Source of the DNA: Sphingobacterium sp.
GTDB taxonomy: Bacteria; Bacteroidota; Bacteroidia; Sphingobacteriales; Sphingobacteriaceae
NCBI GenBank assembly: GCA_029239355.1
Contig: JAQZAZ010000002.1
Location: 62,001-126,000, forward strand
Direction: 5' to 3'
Length of the DNA stretch: 64,000 nt
A program made the position numbers and the translations under genes. This document shows, in pieces, positions 1 through 9,287 of this stretch (position 1 is its first letter; each line of letters opens with the position of its first letter). Below the pieces are notes generated by a model. That model saw nothing but the letters and a program-made list of their open reading frames with translations, made no database searches and was not told the origin of the DNA.

Positions 1-2865
1 TTCCTTGGGCAATTTATAGCCAAAAGACAGTTGTCTAAGCTTTAAAAATGAAGCATCCTCGAGATAACGGCTGTTCGCATCGATTGTATAATTGAGCCCT
101 ACGGATGTTAGACGGGGTACATCAGTGACATCTCCGGGCTGTTGCCATCTGTTCAGCACGTTTTTATATACACCGCCACTACTTGGGTTGCGCTCGCGGA
201 AATAACGGTTGAGGTTGAGCGCATAGCTCCCATATTGAAAGCTAAAGTCAACGCCTAGATCAAAATTTTTATAGGTGAACGTGTTGCCTATGCCGCCATA
301 AAATTTGGGGTAGGCATTGCGAAAGACCTTCCTCGCGGATGTAGGTAATGAACCATCGGCCTGTTGTCCCTCAAAAACCGGATTACCCGTCTGTGGATCC
401 ACAGACAGTTGCTCGTAAAGCCAAAACGAGTTGAGCGAATGCCCCTCTTTGAGGATGACCCAATCGCGGGTATACTGGGTGATCTGGGTTGGCAATTTTT
501 CTACTTTATTTTTATTGCCCGATAGGTTGAGACTTGTATTCCAGGCAAAATCCTTTGTTTTCACGTTGAGTGAACTGACTGAAAGCTCATACCCTTTATT
601 GCTGATTTCACCCACGTTAGCCCAATATTTCGAAAAACCAGATATACCGATAATAGGGCGTTCAAGCAGCAGGTCAGAAGTATATTTATGATATAGATCT
701 AATGTGATGGACAAGCGGTTTTTGAACAAGGCAAGATCCAGCCCGAGATCAGCCTGGGCCGTTTTCTCCCAGCGTAGGTCATCGTTTCCTAGCTGGAAAG
801 GCCCCGTAGCTGGTGAAATTTTCCCGAAACTGTCCGCATATTTTTCATTGCCTGTCCATAAGCCTCTGGCGGCAAAGTTGCTGATACCGGCCTGATTACC
901 TGTCAATCCGTAAGAAGCCCTTATTTTCAAGTCGCTCAACCAGGTTTGATCAGCCAGGAAAGCCTCTTGGCTAATACGCCAGCCCGCCGAGAAAGCAGGG
1001 AAATAACCCCAGCGGTTATTTGCCCCAAATTTGGATGATCCATCTGCCCGTACTGTTGCCTCTGCAAAATACCGATCCGCGTAGTTATAGCCTACCCTTC
1101 CAAAATAAGATGAAATCGTATACTTAGTCCAATTATCGGAGCCTATAATATTGGCTGCAGACGAAATCTGTTTGAAGGAGTCATTGGCAAAACCATTTCC
1201 TTCCAGGTATTTATAATCGAGCACATTGCTCTGCAAAGTGTTGCCCAAAATCCCGGTCAGGCTATGTTTTCCAAAAATATTTTGATAGGATAAGGTCTGT
1301 TCATTGATCCAGGTACCATTTCTGGAAATACCTGAAGTCGCCTGATTATTGTTGGCTAAACCAATACTGGTTTTGCTGTTCCAATATTGCGATTCATCGT
1401 AGAGATTGTAATCCACGCTGAAGCTGGATTTAAATTTTAGGCCTTTCAGAATATCGATTTCCGCAAAGGCACTACCGACATACCGCAGACTGGTGGTATT
1501 GACATCATAATTGTCCACCAGCGTATAAGTATTGTCTGTTCCGTTGAGCGATCCATCCGTATTGAAGATCGGCACATTCGTTGCCGAGGAAACGGCCGAA
1601 TTGAAGAGGCTGACCTGTGGGCCGTCACCTGTGCGCGCCTGATTACGGTAGGTTCTTGAAAAATTATTTGTGAGGCCAATTTTTACCCGGCTATTGATTT
1701 GCTGGTCGAAGTTAAACTTGAGGTTGGCACGAGAGAAATCGATCACCTTGATAAAGGCCTCCTGTCCGGTGTACCCAGCGCCAATGTAGAACCGGGATTT
1801 ATCACCACCACCCTGAATACCGATGTTATAATCCTGCAGCTTACCATGTCGTAGTAGAAATCCCAGCCGGTCATAAGTTGGCTGGTCTTCGGGATTCCCT
1901 TTACCCCCTTCCGAAATAGGGCGATAAGGTCTGTTGGCAAAGGTCTGCTTTAGCGCCGGATTATCCAGACCTGAATTGATCCACCACTCATTGGCCAAGG
2001 TCGCTGTTTCGGGGCCATTCGCAAGTTCGGGCAGTAAAGATTTATTTGCTTCGGCCCATCCGGCCTGCAGGCTGAGGTTGATCTTGGTCCGGCTGCCGTA
2101 GCTCCCCTTTTTCGTGGTAATAATAATCACACCATTGGCACCCCGGGAACCATAGATTGCTGTCGCTGAAGCATCTTTGAGCACTTCAATAGATTCGATA
2201 TCAGCAGGATTGATATCCGTCAGCGGTGAACTGGTCCTTCCGCCCAGGCCAATATTTTGGAGCGAGGTATTATTTAAGAATACACCATCAATAATGTACA
2301 GCGGATCACTACTCGAGTTGATGGAGGTTGTTCCCCGCACTCGCAGAAAGATACTTTCTCCGGGTACGCCAGAATTTGTAGAGACCTGGACGCCGGGGAG
2401 TTTACCCTGCAACTGGGCGTCGAAACTAGCCACAGGAATTTTGTTGACTTCGGTGGCGTCAATCTTGGCGACTGATCCTGTTAAGTCCTTTCTTTTCTGG
2501 GTACCGTAGCCCACGACCACCACCTCGTCCAGATCCGATACCGCTGGCTGCAGCAAGATTTGGATCTGCGCCTCCCTGGCGGTGATCTTGCGACCTTTGT
2601 AGCCTAAAAATGAAGTTGAAAAGGTCAAGGGAAGCCGCTGTCCTGTGACAAATTGAAATCTCCCCGACGCATCGGTCTTGACCTGGTGTGTGACACCTTC
2701 GAGCTTAATCGTCACCCCCTCAATCGGCTGCTTGTTGATCGAATCCAACACAACGCCTCTTAGTGTTGCGTTGATGAGCGGCTCAGATTGCTGCGAAAAT
2801 ACAGGCAATAGCAAACCATGTGACAAAAAAATCGTCACGGCGTACTTCCATACGCTATTTTTCAT
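1..2865 (-). CDS. SusC/RagA-type TonB-linked outer-membrane receptor, 3' end off the left edge
   Basis: The reading frame is open from the ATG at 2865 to base 1, giving 955 codons with no stop, so the C-terminus lies outside the window. An N-terminal signal peptide ends near LLPVFSQQ. A carboxypeptidase-regulatory-like beta-sandwich follows (VVLDSINKQPIEGVTIKLEG), then the SusC hallmark DEVVVVGYGTQKRKDLTGSV, the plug with VLKDASATAIYGSRGANGVI, and the start of the barrel. Proteins of this family form the outer-membrane pore of a SusCD importer and use TonB energy; the partner SusD would be expected just left of the window. The substrate cannot be read from the sequence. The N-terminal pattern GVTH-V-TD--G-F-FVTGQ-LP is shared with the receptors at 15782-18817 and 43628-46834, which carry the same kind of leader. 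Family assignment is secure. Confidence 0.96.
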   Translation of the reverse strand, partial: MKNSVWKYAVTIFLSHGLLLPVFSQQSEPLINATLRGVVLDSINKQPIEGVTIKLEGVTHQVKTDASGRFQFVTGQRLPLTFSTSFLGYKGRKITAREAQIQILLQPAVSDLDEVVVVGYGTQKRKDLTGSVAKIDATEVNKIPVASFDAQLQGKLPGVQVSTNSGVPGESIFLRVRGTTSINSSSDPLYIIDGVFLNNTSLQNIGLGGRTSSPLTDINPADIESIEVLKDASATAIYGSRGANGVIIITTKKGSYGSRTKINLSLQAGWAEANKSLLPELANGPETATLANEWWINSGLDNPALKQTFANRPYRPISEGGKGNPEDQPTYDRLGFLLRHGKLQDYNIGIQGGGDKSRFYIGAGYTGQEAFIKVIDFSRANLKFNFDQQINSRVKIGLTNNFSRTYRNQARTGDGPQVSLFNSAVSSATNVPIFNTDGSLNGTDNTYTLVDNYDVNTTSLRYVGSAFAEIDILKGLKFKSSFSVDYNLYDESQYWNSKTSIGLANNNQATSGISRNGTWINEQTLSYQNIFGKHSLTGILGNTLQSNVLDYKYLEGNGFANDSFKQISSAANIIGSDNWTKYTISSYFGRVGYNYADRYFAEATVRADGSSKFGANNRWGYFPAFSAGWRISQEAFLADQTWLSDLKIRASYGLTGNQAGISNFAARGLWTGNEKYADSFGKISPATGPFQLGNDDLRWEKTAQADLGLDLALFKNRLSITLDLYHKYTSDLLLERPIIGISGFSKYWANVGEISNKGYELSVSSLNVKTKDFAWNTSLNLSGNKNKVEKLPTQITQYTRDWVILKEGHSLNSFWLYEQLSVDPQTGNPVFEGQQADGSLPTSARKVFRNAYPKFYGGIGNTFTYKNFDLGVDFSFQYGSYALNLNRYFRERNPSSGGVYKNVLNRWQQPGDVTDVPRLTSVGLNYTIDANSRYLEDASFLKLRQLSFGYKLPKE

Positions 2866-2891
2866 AGATAAAATTTTAACAGTGAATAATT

Positions 2892-2920
2892 ACAAGTGCC
2901 AACGCCAATTGATTACTTGT
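2892..2920 (-). promoter_or_regulatory. Conserved hairpin with GGCGTTGGC loop, start-proximal copy (leader A)
   Basis: On the minus strand a stem ACAAGT/ACTTGT encloses the loop AATCAATTGGCGTTGGC. The same loop occurs at 18844-18872, 19058-19088 and 47075-47104 with different stem sequences that still pair, which points to selection on RNA structure or on a bound factor. The hairpin base is 27 nt from the A of the SusC start codon at 2865. The copy at 18844-18872 has the identical spacing to its SusC start. A role in translation initiation is inferred. Confidence 0.6.
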
Positions 2921-2935
2921 CAGTAAACTGATTTC

Positions 2936-2955
2936 AAAGAAAGCATATTTTCTTT
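2936..2955 (-). promoter_or_regulatory. Hairpin just after the leader-peptide stop (leader A)
   Basis: The inverted repeat AAAGAAA/TTTCTTT begins about 5 nt after the leader stop codon at 2961. Leaders B and C have unrelated but equally placed hairpins. A ribosome stalled on the terminal Cys codons would cover or expose this structure, as in an attenuator. It has no U-tract, so it is not a standard intrinsic terminator. Confidence 0.4.
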
Positions 2956-2960
2956 TACCC

Positions 2961-3059
2961 TCAGCAACACATTCGCATATTCATGTCTGAGAAATAGGAT
3001 TTACAAGAGCGCTGACATGCTCTTGGCTGAGAAGGGATCAAATAAAATCTGTGGTTCAT
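2961..3059 (-). CDS. Leader peptide A ending R-M-C-C-stop (32 aa)
   Basis: This short ORF starts at ATG 3059 and stops at TGA 2961-2963. It lies inside the roughly 270-nt leader of the receptor gene at 1-2865. It begins MNHRFYLIPSQP, has further Cys at positions 15 and 19, and ends NMRMCC-stop. Two other SusC leaders in the window carry ORFs of 29 and 31 aa ending ERMCS-stop and ARRMCC-stop. The bodies of the three peptides are unrelated; only the last four codons are alike, over the shared nucleotide block CGAATGTGTWGCT. That is what is expected of an attenuation peptide whose terminal Cys codons are read as the signal. An alternative is a minimal ORF M-C-C starting at the internal ATG. Translation is inferred. 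Confidence 0.6.
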   Translation of the reverse strand: MNHRFYLIPSQPRACQRSCKSYFSDMNMRMCC

Positions 3060-3141
3060 AAATAACAAATTAAATTAAAAACTATGTTGATTACTCACGG
3101 AAGATGCTGCCTTAAAAAAGCTTATCTCCTAGGTTGATGAA

Positions 3142-3183
3142 CAAATATAATAAACATAAAATAAAATCTATAAGTTTAGTAGA
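3142..3183 (-). promoter_or_regulatory. Promoter and 17-bp operator of leader A
   Basis: The -7 box TATATTTG (3142-3149, minus strand) fits the Bacteroidota consensus TAnnTTTG. Upstream, 3167-3183 reads TCTACTAAACTTATAGA on the minus strand, an imperfect palindrome inside a longer AAAATCTA/TAGATTTT inverted repeat. It is 17 nt from the -7 box and covers the -33 position. Leaders B and C have the same palindrome 18 and 19 nt from their -7 boxes. A repressor or activator of the Rrf2/CymR type is a guess from motif style only. Confidence 0.6.
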
Positions 3184-3282
3184 TTTTATTTTTAAATCTT
3201 TCAAAATATGTAAAAAGACCGCTCGAAATCAATTCCGGCGGCCCAATACTTCGCTTATCTTTTACAGTATAATTAAATAGGT

Positions 3283-4113
3283 TTATTTCACGTAGTTCCA
3301 GCTAAAGTCTTTTCCCTTGACATCCACTTCAAGATGTCCTGGGTCAGTTCCTTCGAAATTCCCATGCCACCAATTACCCGACACCGCTCCTGCTGTTATA
3401 AACTGTACACCTTTAACTTTAATTTCCTCATATAGATGCATATGCCCCTGTAGCACCAGCTTGAGGTTATGCGTTTTAAAAAGATCAAATACTTGCTTTT
3501 GATTGATAAAGGTATCCGCAGCAGTATACTGTCCTTCCAATACCGGATAATAGACCGATAAAAAGGGTACATGTGAGATTACAACCAAAGGCTGATCTTT
3601 CGCTGTATTTTTAACTAGATTTTGCAACCATAGCAACTGCTGTTCACTGATGACATAGTGGTTATCTTTCGTTTCCACACTATTCAATATGATAAACTTC
3701 CAACCCTTATGTTCAAATGCGTAATAAGTTTTGCCAAAAGTCTTTTCAAAGAGTTCAAAATCATTTTTGCCGTTTCGTAGATCACGTGGCAATCTGTCGT
3801 GATTACCGATTGCCATGTGGTAAGGCCTTTTTGTGCGGTCAAAAAGATTTTTCAGCTGTTTGAGCCCTTGCTCCCCACGCAATAGCTCTGCAGTGTTTAA
3901 ATTATCGATATCAACATTATCGCCGCCGCTCAAAATCAGCTCCACCTGGGGTGACAGAGAACTTAGGCGTCGGTCCACCTGATCAAGAGTTGAGTCGCTA
4001 TGGACATGCATATCGGTTAAAAATGCAAACTTAAATTCCTGTGCATTTAGAGTTTCGAATCGAAGCCATGCTACGAAAAGAAAAGATAAAATAGTTATTG
4101 TTGAACGTTTCAT
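3283..4113 (-). CDS. Secreted calcineurin-like metallophosphoesterase
   Basis: The protein has 276 aa from the ATG at 4113. An upstream in-frame TTG at 4119 is less likely because TAATG couples this ATG to the stop of the preceding SusD gene. It carries a signal peptide ending near ETLNAQ. All metallophosphoesterase blocks are visible in order: TDMHVHSD (D-x-H), GGDNVD, GNHD, ISHVPF and GHMH, which supply the dinuclear metal site. It would hydrolyse a phosphoester in the periplasm or at the cell surface. It is the last gene of the sigma/FecR/SusC/SusD operon, so it probably releases phosphate from, or trims, the ligand imported by that SusCD pair. The exact substrate is unknown. Confidence 0.9.
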   Translation of the reverse strand: MKRSTITILSFLFVAWLRFETLNAQEFKFAFLTDMHVHSDSTLDQVDRRLSSLSPQVELILSGGDNVDIDNLNTAELLRGEQGLKQLKNLFDRTKRPYHMAIGNHDRLPRDLRNGKNDFELFEKTFGKTYYAFEHKGWKFIILNSVETKDNHYVISEQQLLWLQNLVKNTAKDQPLVVISHVPFLSVYYPVLEGQYTAADTFINQKQVFDLFKTHNLKLVLQGHMHLYEEIKVKGVQFITAGAVSGNWWHGNFEGTDPGHLEVDVKGKDFSWNYVK

Positions 4114-5912
4114 TACCAACCAAATATTTGTTTAAGATTATCATTTAAAAGTATCTCGCCTTGCGGTATCGGGCGATAATAGAATTTGGGCGTCTCAAAA
4201 GTACCCGTATTTTCGATTGTTTCGACCGTGCCGCTATTCCCATCCGATAGAAACACACCTACGTCCTGCCCAAAACGGCCAACACGATAATATTGCAATT
4301 CTCTTCCAAGACTATTTTTTTCTTTGACCACCGGGATAGAAGAAGATGATGCAAGTAACACGATATCCGGGATACCGTCACCGGTCATATCATGCTGCCC
4401 CAATCCAGAGAAGTAGATACCTTCACGTTTATTTTTCAATAATTCACCCACGTTCCAGCGCATGAGATCGGTAAACCGAAATCCCTCGAAAGCAAGTTCG
4501 ACCCGACGTTCTCTTCTGATCTCCAGAACAAGATTACGTTGGCTGCTTTCAACATTAACGTAGCGCAATGCCATGACCGGATCTATGCGTTCGCTGATGG
4601 TCATTTCCGGCATACCCGCACGTTTACGCAACAGATTGATGCTACGATCCAGGTCGGCCTGGGTCAGCTGCCCCAGCTCCGCTTTTGCTTCGGCAAAATT
4701 CAATAGCACTTCAGCATAACGATACAAGGGAATATCCAAATTATTGCGTGCTTCCAAGCTTAATGTATTTTGAAATCCTTTGATCTGATGGTAACCCGAA
4801 AAGTTTTTGGCCAACTGTTGTACATAGAGTCCTGCGCCCTGCGCATACGTATGGGAGTAGATCAGTTCCCAACCTGGGTAGGCATAAGTCTGAGCCAGAC
4901 GGGGATCACGATTTTGGAATTCCTTTACGAAGGTATTTTTGTCATATCCAGCTTGCGCAGAATAAAAAGAACCATCTTTCATTAAATAAGCTTGTACAAG
5001 GTCACGCAGGGGATAATACTCATAATTACCAAACATACCCGGCCAAGAATCTGCATTGAGCACATTGTTGGCATAAAAGCGTCCCAACACAACTTCTTTA
5101 TTATTTTCCAGGTTTTCACTAAAGAATAATGTCCCATAGTCCTGATTGGGTTGACCGGTATTGTATATGGTAAAACCACCTTCGCGCATGATCTGATCAC
5201 TCAGCTGCTGTGTTTTGGTCAAAAAGTCATTTGCCGATGTTTTCAGTTCAAGTTCACTGTGATATTTGCGATAAGTACCTTCATATAAAGTAAAGCGGCT
5301 ATACTCCTGCAGGACCACCCACTTATTGACCGTACCTAATTTGATTCCGGGTTGTACATTTTGTGCAGCGAACTCAAAGTCTTCCATAATTTTCTGAACG
5401 ACAGTAGCCCGAGGGTCACGTTTGGCAAAGAGGAAATCTGTATCACCTACCTCTAAGGCTTTATCTACCCAGGGGACATCCGAAAAACGCTGTACTTTTT
5501 CTGCATAAAATCGGGCCCGAAAATACCGTCCTAGCCCTTCATAATGTTTTTTTTCACTGTCACTGATCTTCGCCTTGCCCATATGTTGCAAAAAGAAATT
5601 AATCTTGCGGAGCTGCTCCCATTCCCAGCCACCTGAAATCGTCGCCGCAGAGGCGTTACCGGCCATAATGGTCTTGATCTCCGTATTACCCGTGGTACTT
5701 GCGTTGTCCGTGGTGGCATCTGCCTGATAGATTCCTAATCCTGAAAAATCATACAAGCCATTGATATACAGTTCCAGGTCTGTCGCTGTATTAAAGAAGT
5801 TTTCGTTATTGATCGCCGTCTCAGGAACACGATCCAAATAGTCGTCATTACAGCTTCCGAGGAGCGAAAGTGTGCAACATACAAATGCCAATTTTATATA
5901 TTTATTTATCAT
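4113..5912 (-). CDS. SusD/RagB-type surface lipoprotein
   Basis: The protein has 599 aa starting MINKYIKLAF at ATG 5912. The longer frame to 5921 begins with TTG and is not preferred. A lipoprotein signal with lipobox LLGSC is followed by DDYLDRVPETAINNENFF, the usual SusD N-terminus. The C-terminal half contains the standard RagB/SusD block (PLYRYAEVLLNFAEAKAELG and RRERRVELAFEGFRFTDLMR). SusD proteins cap the SusC pore at the cell surface and bind the ligand. It starts 9 nt after the stop of the SusC gene, and its stop overlaps the start of the phosphoesterase gene. Confidence 0.96.
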   Translation of the reverse strand: MINKYIKLAFVCCTLSLLGSCNDDYLDRVPETAINNENFFNTATDLELYINGLYDFSGLGIYQADATTDNASTTGNTEIKTIMAGNASAATISGGWEWEQLRKINFFLQHMGKAKISDSEKKHYEGLGRYFRARFYAEKVQRFSDVPWVDKALEVGDTDFLFAKRDPRATVVQKIMEDFEFAAQNVQPGIKLGTVNKWVVLQEYSRFTLYEGTYRKYHSELELKTSANDFLTKTQQLSDQIMREGGFTIYNTGQPNQDYGTLFFSENLENNKEVVLGRFYANNVLNADSWPGMFGNYEYYPLRDLVQAYLMKDGSFYSAQAGYDKNTFVKEFQNRDPRLAQTYAYPGWELIYSHTYAQGAGLYVQQLAKNFSGYHQIKGFQNTLSLEARNNLDIPLYRYAEVLLNFAEAKAELGQLTQADLDRSINLLRKRAGMPEMTISERIDPVMALRYVNVESSQRNLVLEIRRERRVELAFEGFRFTDLMRWNVGELLKNKREGIYFSGLGQHDMTGDGIPDIVLLASSSSIPVVKEKNSLGRELQYYRVGRFGQDVGVFLSDGNSGTVETIENTGTFETPKFYYRPIPQGEILLNDNLKQIFGW

Positions 5913-5921
5913 GATATGCAA

Positions 5922-8900
5922 TTAAAATGTGACTTGAATACCGGCAGAAAAACTCCGTTGAAATGGATAGGTAAGCCCATTGCCTACACGGTCTGATCCT
6001 GCGGTGGGGTTTGTATAAATATTTTCATTTAGCGTCTCTGGATCAAAATAGCGTTTCACAGCAGACCATTCGATGATATTTTCACCACTCAGATAGACGC
6101 GCAGATTACTGATCTTGGCGCGGGATGTAAATGATTTAGGCAAAGTATACCCAATCGTCAGGTTTTTCAACCGCAAATAAGCTGCATTTAACAGATAATT
6201 GGTCTGTGGAATAGCCAATCCTTGTGCCTGATCGATACGAGTACCTAGGTTACGATCGGCGAGCCAAGACTGTAATATGGGATAGTCTGCTTTGAGATTT
6301 TGATCGGCAAGCCCCAGATTTAAGTAAGCCTGTGAATGTTTGGCACGGTCGATATCCGAATCACTCTCGGGACGATAAAAATCAAGCAAGTGCCCGTAGA
6401 AGTTACCATAAGGCTGTTGGTAAGTTCCCCAATACAAGTAATCCAATGGATAATAATCTCGCTTGCCAATTCCCTGGAAAAATGCCCGTAGATCAAAACC
6501 TTTCCAATCCGCAGAGAGGTCAATACCAAACTGATAAAGCGGGGTGGAGTTACCGATAGTTTTAAGATCTTTGGTATCCCCCAGCGTATATCCCTTTTCA
6601 ATCTTACCGTTACCATCCTGATCGACATATGTCGGCCACCCCGGTACGATTGACAATGCTCCCCAAGGAATGATAGATGTCTGATCCAACTTGGCGATCT
6701 CCGCTTTGTCTTTAAACAATCCATTACTTTGCAAACCCCAGATTTCCCCCATTTGCATACCCTCATAATATTGCAAGATGCTTTTATTCGGATTGTCGAA
6801 ACGCGTGATTTTGGATTGCGAGTCCGAAAGCAACAATTTAGCGCTGAAGCGCAATGGCGCATTGGCCAATTCGAAACGATCCTGAAAATTGACGGTCAGT
6901 TCCCAACCATTGGTTTTTAGGTCAGCAGCATTTTCTCTTGGTTCATCCGCACCCAATATGTTTGGCAGGTCCCGGCCCAGCGTCAACATACCCAGGGTAC
7001 GTCTTGAATAATAATCAAAACTGGCAGACAGTTTATTCTTGAGTACAGCGACGTCCAGACCCACATTCACCGTGTTGACCTTCTCCCAAGTATAATTTGG
7101 AGAAACCAAGGAAGGAACCTGAATAAAGATACCGCGTTCAGTTCCGAACAGGTAATCCGAATCCTCCTTTTCCATCGAAGGGAGATAGCCGTAGTTGGAG
7201 ACCGCCTGATTGCCCAGTTGACCATAGGATGCCCTGACCTTCAATAGGTCAAGCCCTGAGAGTGATGACATAAAATGTTCACGATCTAAACGCCAGGCAA
7301 CGGATCCCGAAGGGAAAAAGCCAAACCGTTTGCTCTTCGGAAAACGGGAAGAACCATCGTAGCGCCCGTTGAATTCGACAATATACTTATCATCATAGGT
7401 GTAGTTCAACCGATAGAATGCACCACGCAGTGCATAGGTATCAATAGCTTCACCCATTTTCATTGTTCCGGTTGCAAATTGAATTGTTGGAAAAGATTCA
7501 GAAATCAAACCCGCCCGTTCGGCATTAATAAGTTCATACCTGTAGTCTTCCTGGTTAAATCCCAGTACCGCATTGACCTGATGCTTGTTAAAAGACTGCA
7601 TATAGGTCCCATATATATTATATACGTTGTAGTAAGAAAAGCCCGCTTCACGATAAGCGCCGGTACTCCCCTCTTTGCGGACATCATTCGGTCCGTAACC
7701 AATCTCATATTGCTTAGTATACCAATTGCGATTCAAAGAGTTGCGCTGAAAGGTATAATCGGCATTGAGTTTGAATTTATTTCCAAAAAAACGAAGTTCT
7801 GTATTGAAGGTCGATTGCACATCCAGATATTTACGATCGCTTTTCCCACCGTCAACCATCCGTGCAGCAATGTTACCTGCTGAGGAATTGGCCCAGGTTC
7901 CATCCGGATTCTTATCAAAAGAAGTTGGAAAAATATTATAAATATCGGCTAAACTCATCTGGAAAGGCTCAAGCCGACGTACACTTCCGATCACTGTATT
8001 ATTACCAAATGAAATGAAATCAGAAAGTCTATAGTTTACTTTCGATCGTAAGTTGTAACGGTCAAAATAATCTTCCGTCAGCTTAACGGGCGAATTCTGC
8101 CGATTGTAGCTACCGCTGATATAGTACTGTACTTTTTCATTTGAGCCTGAGATTGACAAGTCATGCGTATTGGTGGCATTCCAGTCGGACAAGAAATAAC
8201 GTGTCCAATCCCTGTTGCCCATATATTCCCAAACTTTGGAATCAGAGGGATTGATGCGCACCCCGGCAATCGACGGGTTATCCGAGCGTTCCTTTGCATA
8301 TTGGTAAAACTGATCCGAATAATTGACATTATCCCAAGGGGTATTATCCGTAGAAGTTTCCAACAACCGAGAAAAGACGTAAGGATCCGTTATTTTATTG
8401 GGCATTACCGTGGGGGTATTCCAAGTAAAGTTGTTGGAATAACTCACCTTTACATCACCTTTTCCTGTTTTGGTGGTAATAATCAGGACACCAAAGGATG
8501 CACGGGCACCATAAATTGCCGCTGCTGAAGCATCCTTGATCACAGTAAACGATTCAATATCCTGCGGTGCAATCCGGATTAATTCGGCCGCAGATACGGG
8601 TACATTGTCTACCAAGATCAGGGGATCGCCACCATTGATGGATGTCATACCGCGGATATTAATTTTGGGGACGGCTCCTGGAGCGCCCGAATTGAACTGT
8701 ATGTTCAAATTGGGCGATATTCCCTGGAGTCCCTGTGCCGCATTTGAAATCGGACGGCTGTCAAGCACCTCGCCACTGATATGATCAACAGCTCCGGAGA
8801 GATTTGTCTTTTTCTGCGTGCCATAGCCCACGACAACCACTTCATCCATCTGGTTTGCATCCGTCAGTTGAAAGACCACACTGGAGCGTTTGCCCGAACT

Positions 8901-9218
8901 GATGATAAATTGACACTCCTCTTTGGCTTGCAGCCCAGTGTAAGTAACTAAGACACAATAATTACTGTCGACAGGCAGATCATTGAACATCGCTTTTCCT
9001 TGCTGATCGGCCTGACCGGAACGTTTCAGGTTGCCTAACTTGTTTTTCACCGTGACAGTTGCATTTGCCAAACCTTTCGATTTTACATCCTGCACGATGA
9101 CAACAAGTTCTCCACGCTGTTGGGCAAATCCCATTTGGCCAGCAGCAATTGCGAATAGCAGTAATAGAGCCCTCTTGGCTGGCCTTTTCATTGTTAAAGA
9201 TAGTTGCATATTTTTCAT
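5922..9218 (-). CDS. SusC/RagA-type TonB-linked outer-membrane receptor (FecI/FecR-linked)
   Basis: The 1098-aa protein starts MKNMQLSLTMKR and has a signal peptide ending near GQMGFAQQ. A beta-sandwich domain (about residues 35-125) precedes the SusC box DEVVVVGYGTQKKTNLSGAV, the plug (VIKDASAAAIYGARASFGVL) and the barrel, which ends FQRSFSAGIQVTF. It lies downstream of an ECF sigma factor and a FecR anti-sigma gene, and upstream of its SusD. Receptors that signal to FecR usually carry an N-terminal STN domain, and none is visible here, so the signalling route is unclear. The phosphoesterase at the operon end suggests a phosphorylated ligand, which is inference. Confidence 0.96.
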   Translation of the reverse strand: MKNMQLSLTMKRPAKRALLLLFAIAAGQMGFAQQRGELVVIVQDVKSKGLANATVTVKNKLGNLKRSGQADQQGKAMFNDLPVDSNYCVLVTYTGLQAKEECQFIISSGKRSSVVFQLTDANQMDEVVVVGYGTQKKTNLSGAVDHISGEVLDSRPISNAAQGLQGISPNLNIQFNSGAPGAVPKINIRGMTSINGGDPLILVDNVPVSAAELIRIAPQDIESFTVIKDASAAAIYGARASFGVLIITTKTGKGDVKVSYSNNFTWNTPTVMPNKITDPYVFSRLLETSTDNTPWDNVNYSDQFYQYAKERSDNPSIAGVRINPSDSKVWEYMGNRDWTRYFLSDWNATNTHDLSISGSNEKVQYYISGSYNRQNSPVKLTEDYFDRYNLRSKVNYRLSDFISFGNNTVIGSVRRLEPFQMSLADIYNIFPTSFDKNPDGTWANSSAGNIAARMVDGGKSDRKYLDVQSTFNTELRFFGNKFKLNADYTFQRNSLNRNWYTKQYEIGYGPNDVRKEGSTGAYREAGFSYYNVYNIYGTYMQSFNKHQVNAVLGFNQEDYRYELINAERAGLISESFPTIQFATGTMKMGEAIDTYALRGAFYRLNYTYDDKYIVEFNGRYDGSSRFPKSKRFGFFPSGSVAWRLDREHFMSSLSGLDLLKVRASYGQLGNQAVSNYGYLPSMEKEDSDYLFGTERGIFIQVPSLVSPNYTWEKVNTVNVGLDVAVLKNKLSASFDYYSRRTLGMLTLGRDLPNILGADEPRENAADLKTNGWELTVNFQDRFELANAPLRFSAKLLLSDSQSKITRFDNPNKSILQYYEGMQMGEIWGLQSNGLFKDKAEIAKLDQTSIIPWGALSIVPGWPTYVDQDGNGKIEKGYTLGDTKDLKTIGNSTPLYQFGIDLSADWKGFDLRAFFQGIGKRDYYPLDYLYWGTYQQPYGNFYGHLLDFYRPESDSDIDRAKHSQAYLNLGLADQNLKADYPILQSWLADRNLGTRIDQAQGLAIPQTNYLLNAAYLRLKNLTIGYTLPKSFTSRAKISNLRVYLSGENIIEWSAVKRYFDPETLNENIYTNPTAGSDRVGNGLTYPFQRSFSAGIQVTF

Positions 9219-9287
9219 TAATAATTGTGCATAGTTTTCCCAGGCTCCCCTATTGTGGAGTGCTCATCATTGAATTTTTATTGATTT

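Noticed and set aside
6320..6862. 180-codon minus-strand ORF inside the SusC gene
   Set aside because: It lies wholly inside a secure SusC gene in another frame, with a Cys, Arg and Ser composition typical of an out-of-frame translation.
9219..9287. Possible Cys-type leader before the FecI/FecR-linked SusC
   Set aside because: The 69-bp gap has no leader ORF, operator or GGCGTTGGC loop; only a weak 4-bp stem.
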